DNA of 64,000 bases from Gimesia alba (GCF_007744675.1 NZ_CP036269.1:5497546-5561545), one strand, 5' to 3'; numbered from the stretch's first letter, positions 27,699 to 36,570 are shown. Numbers and translations: made by a program. The notes: generated by a model from the letters alone, not told the origin.

Positions 27699-29195
27699 TT
27701 AATGCGTGTGTCCTGCATGCGGATCCACGCCACCGCCGGCCTTATTTTTCAATGCCATCTGTAACTGATGTGCCCCGGCGAGCGCAATTTTGTCACCCGG
27801 AAATATCGAACCATCATTTTCAATCACTGCGGATAACTGATCCTGATAGAGAATATGCACCGGTCGTCGATCAAAATGGTCGCCGTTTTCCTGGAACACA
27901 AAATGTTCGGCACCTTCCGTGGCGATGGCTTCCACGGGAAGGACAATCTGTTTCTCCCAGATCTCAACAGGAACCCGCAGCTGCATCCGCTGCCCCAGCT
28001 TGTATTCCCAGTTCACAAAACGTTTTCCATGTTGGCGAACGGTGTCATACTGAATCTTATTAGGCAGGTTCACAAAGACGGAAAAGGTTCTGGAATCGGT
28101 TTCAATCTGGTTATCCAGATAATCAATTTTGAGATTGCGGATCAGTTTTTTCTCTTTATTATTCACTTCCTGAATCGCCTCAACGGGCCATTGTTTTTCC
28201 ATGCAGCGCGTGAGTTCATCGGCTTCCTGCTCGAACGCCTGACCTTTGAGATACAAGTCACTGTAGTCCGCTAAGACACACAGCGTATCTCCCGCCTCTA
28301 CGAAGTCGCCTTTACTGACATTCAGGGACTGGACAATAAACATCGACTGTGGCGGGAGTGTTCTGGAGTCCAGAGAGGAATCATCGGTTGCCGAAATCCG
28401 TCGTATTTTCATGTTTGGCATCTGCACTTCTCCCGATTGATTATTGAGAATCGGCACGTACACCTGATGCTCTTTGATCAAGCGGCGTGTTTGATCGATT
28501 CGATCAACCTGGGCATTACTGAATCCATGCAGTAAGAGTGCTTCACGTTGTGATTTCAGAATCGCTTCCAGTTTTTCCTTCTCGTATTTCCGTTCGAGCA
28601 ACACCTTACCGGCGATCACTCCTCGATTCGTGATATCCGTAAGGCGTTCGATCTCTTTATTTTCGACATCGAGTTCGCCCAGTGTTTTCAGATAGGCCGT
28701 CTGTGCCTGGACGAGATCTTCGTGAGTGAGTCGCAGCTTGAATAACTCGCGATCTGGCTTAACCGCTTCTCCCGCAATCACATTCACATTCGTGATAATA
28801 CCCGTCATGGGTGCGACGATGGTGATTCTGGTTTTCCCCGGGCGTTCGACCACGATCGCAGGAATCGTGATCGTGCGTGTGAATGATTGCAGCTTGACCG
28901 GAATCACCTTATCTGCGGTCAGGCCCACATTTTTTCGCGCCTGGGGAGAGAGCTCCAGCGAGCTGGCTTCGTCGTGCCTGGCATGATCGTGATCGTGGTG
29001 CGATTCGTCACCATGCGCATCTGCGGTTTCCTTGCTCTTAGTCTGCTTCTCTGCGGTCTGCTTACTTTGGGTCCACCCTTGAACCGCAGGTAGCCATTGT
29101 TCCTGAGAACTCCAGGCCAGCAGCCCAGCCGGTATCAGGATGACCAGAGTTAAAATCCATTTCCAGTTTTGTTTCAGCATTGAATGATTCATCAT
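27699..29195 (-). CDS. efflux RND periplasmic adaptor, CzcB/CusB type
   Basis: A membrane-anchor helix (WILTLVILIPAGLLAWSSQE) is followed by a histidine-rich segment (DAHGDESHHDHDHARHDEAS), then the adaptor plan: beta-barrel and lipoyl halves around VAPMTGIITNVNVIAGEAVK, a long alpha-hairpin (LVQAQTAYLKTLGELDVENK, to KLEAILKSQREALLLHG), and the return lipoyl/beta-barrel (VSKGDFVEAGDTLCVLADYS). The C-terminus ends GVDPHAGHTH. The protein links the RND pump to an outer-membrane channel and may pass metal. GAGG lies three to six bases before the ATGs at 29195 and 29192. It is the first gene of the operon. Confidence 0.92.
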   Translation of the reverse strand: MMNHSMLKQNWKWILTLVILIPAGLLAWSSQEQWLPAVQGWTQSKQTAEKQTKSKETADAHGDESHHDHDHARHDEASSLELSPQARKNVGLTADKVIPVKLQSFTRTITIPAIVVERPGKTRITIVAPMTGIITNVNVIAGEAVKPDRELFKLRLTHEDLVQAQTAYLKTLGELDVENKEIERLTDITNRGVIAGKVLLERKYEKEKLEAILKSQREALLLHGFSNAQVDRIDQTRRLIKEHQVYVPILNNQSGEVQMPNMKIRRISATDDSSLDSRTLPPQSMFIVQSLNVSKGDFVEAGDTLCVLADYSDLYLKGQAFEQEADELTRCMEKQWPVEAIQEVNNKEKKLIRNLKIDYLDNQIETDSRTFSVFVNLPNKIQYDTVRQHGKRFVNWEYKLGQRMQLRVPVEIWEKQIVLPVEAIATEGAEHFVFQENGDHFDRRPVHILYQDQLSAVIENDGSIFPGDKIALAGAHQLQMALKNKAGGGVDPHAGHTH

Positions 29196-29238
29196 GAGCC
29201 TCGATTCAGGCAGCACATGTACTTATAAAAAGTGCGCA

Positions 29239-29260
29239 ACGGGTATCGTACGGGTATCGA
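29239..29260. promoter_or_regulatory. 11-bp tandem repeat before the efflux operon
   Basis: ACGGGTATCGT at 29239-29249 is followed directly by ACGGGTATCGA at 29250-29260, ten of eleven bases identical. It lies 44-65 bases upstream of the adaptor start, where an operator would be expected. No regulator gene is adjacent. Confidence 0.45.
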
Positions 29261-29350
29261 GAATGGGCGATTTGCGTTCTAGAATGAATGCGTTTTCAGC
29301 GCAGATTCATCCCCAGGCAATATCGAAAGACGATTAGAGAAAAGCGGTGC

Positions 29351-29797
29351 CTATAGCAACCAGACGGTGGTTTGCGCCTGTGCGCGCACTCCGGGCGCTG
29401 CAATCGATGACAACGAGGCAAGCTGGAACATGTGCTCTACGTACTGTTGTTCCTGAGCAGAATAGAGCAGATCCCAGGCAGGCAGCAGACTGACAGACTG
29501 GGGCGTTTCTTCCAGGACTTTCACGGACGCAGAGGCCAGATACGAACAGCGGCCTTCCTGACAAGGATCCGATTCCGGAGTGGCAGGCTGTTCTTCAGAT
29601 GCTGGTTCTGCCTGATGCTTGTGGGCATGTTCATGATCGTGATGTGCATGTTCTGCCTGATGCCCACACAAGGCGACGGTCTGACAGGAATTGGATTGTC
29701 CTGCATGACAGTCGTGCGCATGATGCCAGCCACATCCCAACAATGTATGGGACAGCATCGAAAGCAGCATCAGAATGGCAATCAACGATTGATACAT
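29351..29797 (-). CDS. Cys/His-rich exported metal-binding protein
   Basis: A hydrophobic signal (SLIAILMLLSMLSHTLLGCG) with a lipobox-like LLGC precedes a dense Cys and His region: WHHAHDCHAGQSNSCQ, ALCGHQAEHAHHDHEHAHKH and then an acidic Pro/Glu stretch with SDPCQEGRCSY. The C-terminal ~50 residues are less charged (LPAWDLLYSAQEQQYVEHMF). It is likely periplasmic or membrane-anchored and binds soft or borderline metal ions. It is transcribed in the same direction as the efflux operon, with about 155 bases between them that include the tandem repeat at 29239, so it may be a separately promoted partner. No known chaperone fold is recognised. Confidence 0.8.
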   Translation of the reverse strand: MYQSLIAILMLLSMLSHTLLGCGWHHAHDCHAGQSNSCQTVALCGHQAEHAHHDHEHAHKHQAEPASEEQPATPESDPCQEGRCSYLASASVKVLEETPQSVSLLPAWDLLYSAQEQQYVEHMFQLASLSSIAAPGVRAQAQTTVWLL

Positions 29798-30148
29798 AAA
29801 AACCCTTAGAATGGTACGTTCTTCACTGGAATCATGGCACTAAAACGGAAATGTGTCAAGACATCTCTCTAGACGCAAAATCGAGGCCACAAAACACGTT
29901 TTCTTGAATCGCGCTCGCAAGTCGTTCCTGCCTCTTGTTTTAGCAGATCGATTTCAAAACCACTCTCAATCGCTTTCTGATTCGGACCGTCATAAATTTG
30001 AATGCACTGTCATCAACCTGACTCTATGGTTTCGGGAATCAAGGCTGCTTCCCATTTTCCGGAGGGATAGACTTGTAAACCAGTGTGAAAACCGCGATCC
30101 TGAGAGCATCAAGCGTTGCAACATTTTCACAATGAAAGGGAGTGATTT
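29798..30148. other. divergent intergenic region
   Basis: About 350 bases between the Cys/His-rich protein gene and the dehydrogenase gene. An open frame on the plus strand (29853-30173) has no ribosome binding site and an atypical composition, so I do not count it. No hairpin or repeat stands out. Confidence 0.5.
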
Positions 30149-31117
30149 GTGTCTGCGAAATTTCGTGTTTTAATTACCGATCGTGCCTGGCCTGACTGCG
30201 AGGTGGAACGCAAAGAATTAGCGCTCGTTGATGCCGAGGTCATCGAAGCCCCGCCCGGCGCTGATGAACAGAAACTGATTGAAAAAGCAACCGGCGTGGA
30301 TGCCATTGCCACATGCTGGGCTCCGGTTACCCAGGCCGTAATTGCCGCTGCCCCCGATTGCAAAACCATCGCCCGTCTGGGAATCGGCCTGGATAATATC
30401 GACGTCAAATATGCAACCTCGCAAAAGATTCCGGTGACCAATGTCCCCGATTACTGCATCCCGGAAGTCGCCGACCATGCGATGGCGTTGATGCTGGCCA
30501 GTCTGCGAAATGTCGCTTTTTTTCATCACCAGACCAAGCAGGGGATCTATGATCTCTCGGCGGCGCCCCTGCCTCGGAGAGTCAGTTCACTGACTCTGGG
30601 CGTGTTCGGATTTGGCTTGACGGGACAGGCAGTCGCCGAGCGGGCACGCGCCTTCGGCATGGATGTGCTGGCCACGAATTCTTCCGGCAATGATTATGGA
30701 ACCGGGACGACCATGGTGCCGTTCGAGGAGCTCATTCAGAAAAGCGACGTGATTTCCATTCATGCGCCCCTTACGGAAGAGACACAGCATCAATTCGATC
30801 AAAGTGCGTTTGCACAAATGAAGTCAACTGCTTTGATCATCAATACTTCCCGCGGCGGACTGATTGATTTTGCTGCGTTGAAATCCGCCATTCAAAACCA
30901 GGACATCGCCGGAGCCGCTCTCGACGTGTTCGATCCGGAACCACCGGATTTATCGGACCCGTTTTTTCAACACGAACGGGTCATCGCAACCCCGCATGCG
31001 GCCTTTATTTCCAAGGAATCACTGGACGAACTTCGACAACAGGCGGCCCGACAGGTGGCAGATGTTCTCGTAGGGAGGGAAACCACTAATGTGGTAAACC
31101 CGTCAGTATTTGAATAA
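30149..31117 (+). CDS. D-isomer-specific 2-hydroxyacid dehydrogenase (CtBP-like)
   Basis: The start is GTG, with GGGAG six bases upstream. The protein has the flavodoxin-like substrate domain (LIEKATGVDAIATCWAPVTQ, KTIARLGIGLDNIDVKYATS) and the NAD-binding domain with LGVFGFGLTGQAVAERARAF. Catalytic residues of the family are visible: Arg in NTSRGGLIDF, Glu in DVFDPEPPDL, and His in ATPHAAFISKE. At 322 residues it is a short SerA/CtBP-type enzyme without an ACT domain, so 3-phosphoglycerate dehydrogenase is not implied. It is monocistronic as far as can be seen. The substrate is not clear. Confidence 0.92.
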   Translation: MSAKFRVLITDRAWPDCEVERKELALVDAEVIEAPPGADEQKLIEKATGVDAIATCWAPVTQAVIAAAPDCKTIARLGIGLDNIDVKYATSQKIPVTNVPDYCIPEVADHAMALMLASLRNVAFFHHQTKQGIYDLSAAPLPRRVSSLTLGVFGFGLTGQAVAERARAFGMDVLATNSSGNDYGTGTTMVPFEELIQKSDVISIHAPLTEETQHQFDQSAFAQMKSTALIINTSRGGLIDFAALKSAIQNQDIAGAALDVFDPEPPDLSDPFFQHERVIATPHAAFISKESLDELRQQAARQVADVLVGRETTNVVNPSVFE

Positions 31118-31269
31118 CTGATACCATCCGCAAATAGATGTAGAAAAATGGCATCACTGGATCAGCGAAACCCATTAAGACTGCGTGAAAATGAACTAGG
31201 CTAAGAGTAAGCATTCTCTATTTTTAGCTTAATAACAGTCTGAAAGGTTATAGATTCAGGTAAGAATGG

Positions 31270-32835
31270 ATGGACCCCAATAGTCACTCCCCCGCATCTG
31301 AGATCAAAGAGCAGATGATCGAATCGACGTCGCCAACCAGTGACTCTGATTCGATTCAGCGGGAGGAGCGTACGCCCACGCCACCGGCTAAGCCTGAAGC
31401 ACCACCAGCAAAGCCGGAATCACCGCCTGCCTCTGAAACGCCACCAGCGCCTGCAGCTTCTACACCTGAGAACGCCTCCGATTCCTCTTCCGACGATCAC
31501 CTGCGCGTTGAAGCACTACGATCAGAACTGCAGGAAAAAGAACAGCTGGTGACAACCCTCACCGCACAACTGGAACAGGTTGTCGAACGACTGGATCACG
31601 ACCAGCATTCCCTGCACGATGCCGCTGTAGAACATCAGCGCCTGCAGGAACTGGAAACCGAGCTGCATGAAAAAGAACAGCTGGTCGCCAGTCTAAAGGA
31701 ACGTCTGAGCGAAGTTGTCGAACAACTGAAACAGAGCCAGCGCGAGAACGAAGAACTCACGGCTGCAGAAAACCAACGCGTTAAAGAGCTCGAAGCGGAA
31801 CTGCAGGAAAAAGAACAGTTGGTGGTGATCCTGACAGAACGTCTGGAACAGGTCGCCGAACAACTGGATCGCCGACATCGCACGGGCGCTGATCGAGGCA
31901 TGACGATCTCGGCTGGTGGTATTCCCCAGGAAGTGATTGAAGAGCAGCAAAAACTTTCGCAGGACCTGCAATCGGTACTCGAACAATGGCAGGGAATGGA
32001 TACGGAATCCTCCCTGGCCCGAATTGAACTGCAGATCTCCGAACTGAAAAAACTGGTAGAAGATGGACTGGAAAAGGGACCCGTCGCTCCCAAGCCAGCC
32101 AGCCTGGTTGAATATCTCGCTTCACCAGACCGGGAAACCCCGATAGAAGAGGAACCACTCAGCACTGAGGAAGAACAGACACCTGAGGAGCCGGTAACAA
32201 GCCCCCCTGCTGAAGACTCTACGGCAAGCGGCTGGGAGGCCATGAAAGAAAAACTGCTTTCTGGCCAGGGAGTCGATGTCAACACGGACCTCGCTAAAAA
32301 ACAGGCACCTCCCCCCGCCCCTGCTCCGCCTCAGGTAACACAGCCTGCAGTGGGAAATGAGGAAACAGGACCATCTGGTTCCAATGGACGCACACTAGCC
32401 AGCTATAAGCCCCCCTTGCCGGATGCTCCTGCAGAAATCAACTATGAACAGGCAACGCAGGCTGAGTTGATCGAGGCAGTCAACGAGCGCGATCAATACA
32501 TCAGTCTGTTAATCAAGCGCGTCCGTGAAGCCGAAACGGCACTCGTTCCCGTCAACTGGGAACAATTGAATAATGCTCCGGAAGAGCTACTGGAACAGCT
32601 ACAGACACTGCATCACGATCTGGAACATAATCTGGGCTTAGCCGAGGTTGAAATTTCCATTGAACGAGCCCGACTTTCACGTACCGAATCAATGCTTCAG
32701 GGACGCGAAGAAGCAATTCGCAAGAAAGAAAAACAGTTGGGTCTGAATCTGGAACGCAGCGAAGAGGAAGAAGTGCCCGACGAAAACCAGCTGAACGACG
32801 ACCAGAAAAAACGCTGGCTCGGTTTTCTTAACTAA
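31270..32835 (+). CDS. coiled-coil protein with three 45-residue repeats
   Basis: I do not recognise a family. The N-terminal ~70 residues are a Ser/Pro/Lys-rich disordered region (TPPAKPEAPPAKPESPPA). Residues ~80-205 form a coiled coil made of three similar units: each has E-x-E/H-EKEQLV followed by LTAQLEQVVERLD-like heptads, with EKEQLV at residues 89, 134 and 180. Residues ~215-265 continue helical (ELQISELKKLVEDGLEKG). Then comes a second acidic/Pro-rich linker (EEEPLSTEEEQTPEEPVTSP) and a C-terminal helical domain (ELIEAVNERDQYISLLIKRV, IERARLSRTESMLQGREEAI) ending RWLGFLN. No signal peptide or membrane helix is seen, so it is probably cytoplasmic and structural. No strong Shine-Dalgarno is visible. 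Confidence 0.8.
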   Translation: MDPNSHSPASEIKEQMIESTSPTSDSDSIQREERTPTPPAKPEAPPAKPESPPASETPPAPAASTPENASDSSSDDHLRVEALRSELQEKEQLVTTLTAQLEQVVERLDHDQHSLHDAAVEHQRLQELETELHEKEQLVASLKERLSEVVEQLKQSQRENEELTAAENQRVKELEAELQEKEQLVVILTERLEQVAEQLDRRHRTGADRGMTISAGGIPQEVIEEQQKLSQDLQSVLEQWQGMDTESSLARIELQISELKKLVEDGLEKGPVAPKPASLVEYLASPDRETPIEEEPLSTEEEQTPEEPVTSPPAEDSTASGWEAMKEKLLSGQGVDVNTDLAKKQAPPPAPAPPQVTQPAVGNEETGPSGSNGRTLASYKPPLPDAPAEINYEQATQAELIEAVNERDQYISLLIKRVREAETALVPVNWEQLNNAPEELLEQLQTLHHDLEHNLGLAEVEISIERARLSRTESMLQGREEAIRKKEKQLGLNLERSEEEEVPDENQLNDDQKKRWLGFLN

Positions 32836-32874
32836 GCGTCGTTCCAGCGACGATTACAGTTCTCTGCACTCTTC

Positions 32875-34461
32875 TCAGGGAATCTGCTTCCCACGCTGAT
32901 GCTTCTGGTTCGCGAGCCCCGTCTTCTCGGACCAGCTCTGCCAGGCCGCTTTCATGCGGGCGACGCGATCGGGATATTGAGCCGCCAGATTGTTGGTTTC
33001 AGTCCGATCCAGTTCGAGATCATAGAGCTCCCAGCGGTTGATGGTACGGTCCGCGACAAGCTTCCATTTCCCCTGCCTGATTGCCTGATTATTTCTCAAC
33101 TCCCAGAACAGCGACTCATGCGGCGTGCGTGTTTCTCCGTTTAAAATCGGCAGAATACTTTTCCCATCAAGGGGAATGATCTTACGAGACTGAAACGTTT
33201 CCGGATAGTTCGTTCCAGCCAGATCAATACAGGTTGGCATCACATCAATGATATGTGCGGGTTGCTTTGCGAGTGTGTCAGGTTGAATCTTCCCCGGCCA
33301 GCGCACAATAAAAGGTGTCGAAATCCCCCCTTCATGCATCCATGTTTTAAACCGGCGAAAGGGTGTATTTTGCGGAAAGGCCCAACTGGGGCCGCACGTG
33401 GTGTAGTACTCTTTCGGTCCGGGAATCTGTTGGGGATTCGCTCCGCCCGGCTCGCTGGCGTCCGGCCCGTTATCGGACAAAAACATGACGATCGTATTTT
33501 CGTCTACGCCCGTCTCTTTGAGTGTTGCCATCAGGCGCCCGATATTCTGATCCATACAATCAATCATGGCGGCATACACTTCCATGCGACGTTCCTGCCA
33601 GTCACGAGGATACTTGTCCTGCTCCCAGTCTGCCGATTCCGGATCGCGGGCAGGAAGTTTCCATTGGGGATCCACAAGCCCCATTTTCAACTGCCGCTGA
33701 TGCCGCTCGTTGCGTAACGCTTCCCAGCCTGCGGAATAGCGACCTTTATATTTTGCGATGTCTTTCGGTTTGGCATGCAGCGGGTAATGGGGTGCGGTAT
33801 AGCAAAGGTGAAGAAAGAAGGGTTGATCTGTTTGGGAATACGTTTTGATTTGCTGAATCGCATGATCGGTAAACGCGTCGGTGGTATAAAAATCATCCGG
33901 AAACTCGGTAATGCGTGTCGTATTTTTCGCAAAGAAGCGATATCCGTCTCCGGTAATTCCGCGTTTGTATTTGGGATCACGATAATAAGGATCGAAAAAG
34001 TTACAACATCCATCGAGCAGGCCATAGAAATCTTCAAAGCCGCGATAAACGGGGTGGGTAGAATCGGTTCTACCCAGATGCCATTTACCGCTGAGGGCAG
34101 TTTGGTATCCCGCCTGCTGCAGCACTTCGCCCAGCGTCACCATATTCAGATTGAGGTGCGGCCGGGGATAGCGCGGATAAAGTCCGGTGACGAGTGAAGC
34201 ACGGGTCGTCCAGCAAACGGCATTGTTATAAAACTGCGTAAACCGCAGCCCCTCTCGGGCCATCTGATCCAAATGCGGCGTCTGGACTTCACCGCCATAA
34301 CAGCCAATGTCAGACCATCCCATGTCGTCGCACATGATCAGAATGATATTCGGACGAGGTGCTTTTTTTTCAGGTTCTGCGTAGCTGGTACTCCGAAATG
34401 TAAGCAGAGTGGTCAGACAGAACAAAATACAGGCGAGATGACGAAGCAAAGTCGAAACCAT
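32875..34461 (-). CDS. exported arylsulfatase family protein
   Basis: A signal peptide (LACILFCLTTLLTFRSTSYA) is followed by the sulfatase metal site NIILIMCDDMGWSDIGCYGG and, at residues 83-87, the maturation motif CWTTR within AVCWTTRASLVTGLYPR. Others include GKWHLGRTDSTHP, MFLSDNGPDASEPGG and RFKTWMHEGGISTPFIVRWP. The C-terminus has SLFWELRNNQAIRQGKWKL. The usual maturation motif is CxPxR; here proline is replaced by threonine. The protein should act in the periplasm or outside on sulfate esters; planctomycetes have many, used on algal polysaccharides. It stands alone, convergent with the coiled-coil gene. Confidence 0.93.
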   Translation of the reverse strand: MVSTLLRHLACILFCLTTLLTFRSTSYAEPEKKAPRPNIILIMCDDMGWSDIGCYGGEVQTPHLDQMAREGLRFTQFYNNAVCWTTRASLVTGLYPRYPRPHLNLNMVTLGEVLQQAGYQTALSGKWHLGRTDSTHPVYRGFEDFYGLLDGCCNFFDPYYRDPKYKRGITGDGYRFFAKNTTRITEFPDDFYTTDAFTDHAIQQIKTYSQTDQPFFLHLCYTAPHYPLHAKPKDIAKYKGRYSAGWEALRNERHQRQLKMGLVDPQWKLPARDPESADWEQDKYPRDWQERRMEVYAAMIDCMDQNIGRLMATLKETGVDENTIVMFLSDNGPDASEPGGANPQQIPGPKEYYTTCGPSWAFPQNTPFRRFKTWMHEGGISTPFIVRWPGKIQPDTLAKQPAHIIDVMPTCIDLAGTNYPETFQSRKIIPLDGKSILPILNGETRTPHESLFWELRNNQAIRQGKWKLVADRTINRWELYDLELDRTETNNLAAQYPDRVARMKAAWQSWSEKTGLANQKHQRGKQIP

Positions 34462-34732
34462 TTTTCACGTTCCCTGAAGTAACTCAAGATGCGTATCAGA
34501 AAGCAAGACTCTACTATAAACGTCTGCTTAACTTGATGTCAGCCCCTCAGAGGGAAATCTGAAAAATCGGTTTCCAGATCAGAACTACAGGGAAAAAGCG
34601 GGGAATCATTAACCGCAGGAAGCAGCGGGGGTAGGGCAGGATCGAGTCGATGTCAAGAATGGCTTCAGCATAATCTGTGAGACCCCAGAATGGTCGATGA
34701 TTCATCCAAATCTGCTTTTGGGCAGATATCAA

Positions 34733-34762
34733 TTGACTTTTTTGCGCATCCCACTGTAGACT
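34733..34762 (+). promoter_or_regulatory. candidate sigma-70 promoter of the DUF1559 gene
   Basis: TTGACT at 34733-34738 (five of six matches to -35) and TAGACT at 34757-34762 (four of six to -10), spacing 18. It implies a leader of about 230 bases to the ATG at 34996. Confidence 0.4.
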
Positions 34763-34764
34763 AA

Positions 34765-34802
34765 ATTAATACATTAGTCCATTAATATACTATTGTATTA
34801 AT
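34765..34802. promoter_or_regulatory. inverted repeat with three TTAAT at 16-bp spacing
   Basis: ATTAATACA at 34765-34773 and TGTATTAAT at 34794-34802 are a 9-bp inverted repeat. TTAAT occurs at 34766, 34782 and 34798, exactly 16 bases apart. It begins directly after the candidate -10, so it would overlap the transcription start. Confidence 0.35.
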
Positions 34803-34995
34803 TTCACGCAATCACATCGACTATTTCTGAGAGAGTGTACGAAATGAGTGAAAAGCGACCACTCTCCTATTCTCATTTATCGACAAACACATAATTATAT
34901 ATTGATATTTATGGAAATTGATTCGTTATTTTCCAGTAAATATTTTTCTGTTGATACTGACTTTCCTCATTAATAAATTTCAAAGGAAAAGGATC

Positions 34996-35949
34996 ATGTA
35001 CTCGAAACATTTACAGAGACGTGGATTCACGCTGATCGAATTGCTAGTGGTGATCGCGATTATTGCTATTCTGATTGCCCTGCTCTTACCAGCGGTCCAG
35101 CAGGCACGCGAAGCTGCCCGACGTTCGACCTGCAAGAACAACTTGAAACAGATCGGGCTGGGACTGCATAACTACAATGAAACCCACACCGTGTTTCCTT
35201 TTTCGACCGTCTGTCGCGTCAACGCTGCTTCGACTGCTCCCGCAGCAACCTCCAATACCCGGCAGGGATGGTTTCACATGCTACTGCCATTCGTCGACCA
35301 GGCACCGCTTTACAACACCATCGCCCCCCGTATTCAAGCGAACCAGTTTCCCGGTGGCTGGCCTGAAGCAACGATTGTCGTTCCGCTCTTCAGTTGCCCC
35401 TCTGACCCCAAAGCCGGTAAGGTCGCCCAACAAGGGTTTCATGGAAATTACCTGCTCTGTTCCGGTTCAACTTCTCAGGGCGCTGCAGGCACGTATCCCA
35501 AACTGAATGGAATGTTTTACAACCTTTCCAAAACTCGCATCCGCGACGTGGTTGACGGGACTACCAACACTATCATGGGCAGCGAAATCAATATTGCCGA
35601 AGATTCGATTTCAGCGCAAGGTGCGGGGAACGTAGTCTGTGGCGGCACACACGACTTGCGCGGGCGTTATCATAACAGCTATCACAATGGCGGACTGACT
35701 TTTACCACGCTTCGTCCGCCCAATACGCCCACCGGCGACCTGGCCCAATACTGTAACGGTACGGAAGACGCACCCTGCCGTGCCTGTTCCAGTACTAACA
35801 ATGAAATTCATGCACGCAGCCGTCATGTGGGAGGCGTGCATACTCTCCTGGCGGATGGCTCTGTGCGTTTCGTCTCTGAGAATATCGATACGAACACCTT
35901 CCAGGCATTGGGAACCCGTGAAGGGAAAGAAACCATCGGTGAGTTCTAA
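34996..35949 (+). CDS. DUF1559 family pseudopilin-like protein (third copy)
   Basis: The ATG at 34996 has AAAGGA eight bases upstream. An in-frame ATG at 34918 adds a 26-residue hydrophobic leader before the prepilin signal and is less likely. The signal is [20 protein letters not shown], then [20 protein letters not shown]. The body has [40 protein letters not shown] and the C-terminal [40 protein letters not shown]. Cysteines in APCRACSS replace the CHPCSGCG of the tandem copies, so this is a more distant paralogue. It is followed 137 bases later by a small lipoprotein gene on the same strand, a common planctomycete pairing. Confidence 0.9.
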   Translation: MYSKHLQRRGFTLIELLVVIAIIAILIALLLPAVQQAREAARRSTCKNNLKQIGLGLHNYNETHTVFPFSTVCRVNAASTAPAATSNTRQGWFHMLLPFVDQAPLYNTIAPRIQANQFPGGWPEATIVVPLFSCPSDPKAGKVAQQGFHGNYLLCSGSTSQGAAGTYPKLNGMFYNLSKTRIRDVVDGTTNTIMGSEINIAEDSISAQGAGNVVCGGTHDLRGRYHNSYHNGGLTFTTLRPPNTPTGDLAQYCNGTEDAPCRACSSTNNEIHARSRHVGGVHTLLADGSVRFVSENIDTNTFQALGTREGKETIGEF

Positions 35950-36085
35950 GCTGTCTTACGATTTGAGAATTGCCTGTGGTCAGATCTCACACGAGGCCAC
36001 AGGCAATTTCTGTTTCACAACTTGAGTCTGCATCAATCACAACTCAGCTGGAGGTGCACTCGCCTCGCTGATCAAAGGAGAGAAC

Positions 36086-36493
36086 ATGAGAGGTTATTCT
36101 GTTAGATTACAACTGGCCTGTTTGGCGGCTTGCCTGCTGTTCGTCACAGGCTGCGGCGGTAGCTCAGATGCGCCCACGACCGTGAAAGTCGAGGGAACCG
36201 TCACCTTCGATGGAGAGCCGCTCTCTGAAGGCAGCATCGTGTTCGACCCGGCCGACGGTAAAGGAGGCTCTTCTGCCGGCGGGATTGAGAACGGGAAATT
36301 CATGTTCGACAGTCAGCTTGGTCAGAAAAAAGTCCTGATTTCCGCCTCTCGTGATACCGGCAAAAAAGACCAGTACGACGAGCCGATCACCGAATCCTAC
36401 ATCCCCGCTCAATACAACTCTCAAACGACACTCACCGCCGACGTGAAAGCAGACGGCGAAAACAAATATACTTTTGAACTGAAATCAAAATAA
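36086..36493 (+). CDS. small lipoprotein with carboxypeptidase-regulatory-like fold
   Basis: AAAGGAG lies five to six bases before the ATG. The signal is a lipoprotein type (LACLAACLLFVTGCGGSSDA). The mature part has the planctomycete pattern VEGTVTFDGEPLSEGSIVFD, then GIENGKFMFDSQLGQKKVLI and a final YTFELKSK. The beta-sandwich resembles carboxypeptidase regulatory domains; in planctomycetes such lipoproteins typically sit downstream of a DUF1559 gene, as here. The role is unknown, presumably at the cell envelope. A terminator follows at 36511. Confidence 0.85.
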   Translation: MRGYSVRLQLACLAACLLFVTGCGGSSDAPTTVKVEGTVTFDGEPLSEGSIVFDPADGKGGSSAGGIENGKFMFDSQLGQKKVLISASRDTGKKDQYDEPITESYIPAQYNSQTTLTADVKADGENKYTFELKSK

Positions 36494-36510
36494 ACAGCGC
36501 TGAAAATAGA

Positions 36511-36547
36511 ACAGCCCCGTTTACACAGGTAACGGGGCTGTTTTTTT
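36511..36547 (+). terminator. rho-independent terminator
   Basis: A perfect 11-bp stem ACAGCCCCGTT at 36511-36521 with AACGGGGCTGT at 36531-36541, nine-base loop, followed by TTTTTT. It lies 18 bases after the lipoprotein stop and ends the DUF1559/lipoprotein unit. Confidence 0.92.
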
Positions 36548-36570
36548 GATAGCAGATATTTCACAAAAAC

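Larger units (their letters stand above)
34462..34995. other. divergent intergenic region with candidate promoter and AT repeats
   Basis: About 530 bases, strongly AT-rich from 34730 on. It contains a candidate sigma-70 promoter (34733-34762) followed by periodic TTAAT elements (34766-34802). An open frame at 34547-34732 on the minus strand lacks a plausible ribosome binding site and is not counted. Confidence 0.55.

Noticed and set aside
29853..30173. Plus-strand frame of 106 residues upstream of the 2-hydroxyacid dehydrogenase
   Set aside because: It overlaps the start of the real gene, has no ribosome binding site and an Arg/Phe/Asn-rich composition unlike its neighbours.
31635..32285. 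Minus-strand frame of 216 residues, very rich in Ser and Cys
   Set aside because: It is the antisense of the coiled-coil gene; the Ser/Cys bias is the complement of Glu/Gln-rich codons there.
32837..32853. CGTCG/CGACG inverted repeat after the coiled-coil gene
   Set aside because: Arms of only five pairs and no following T run, so not called a terminator.
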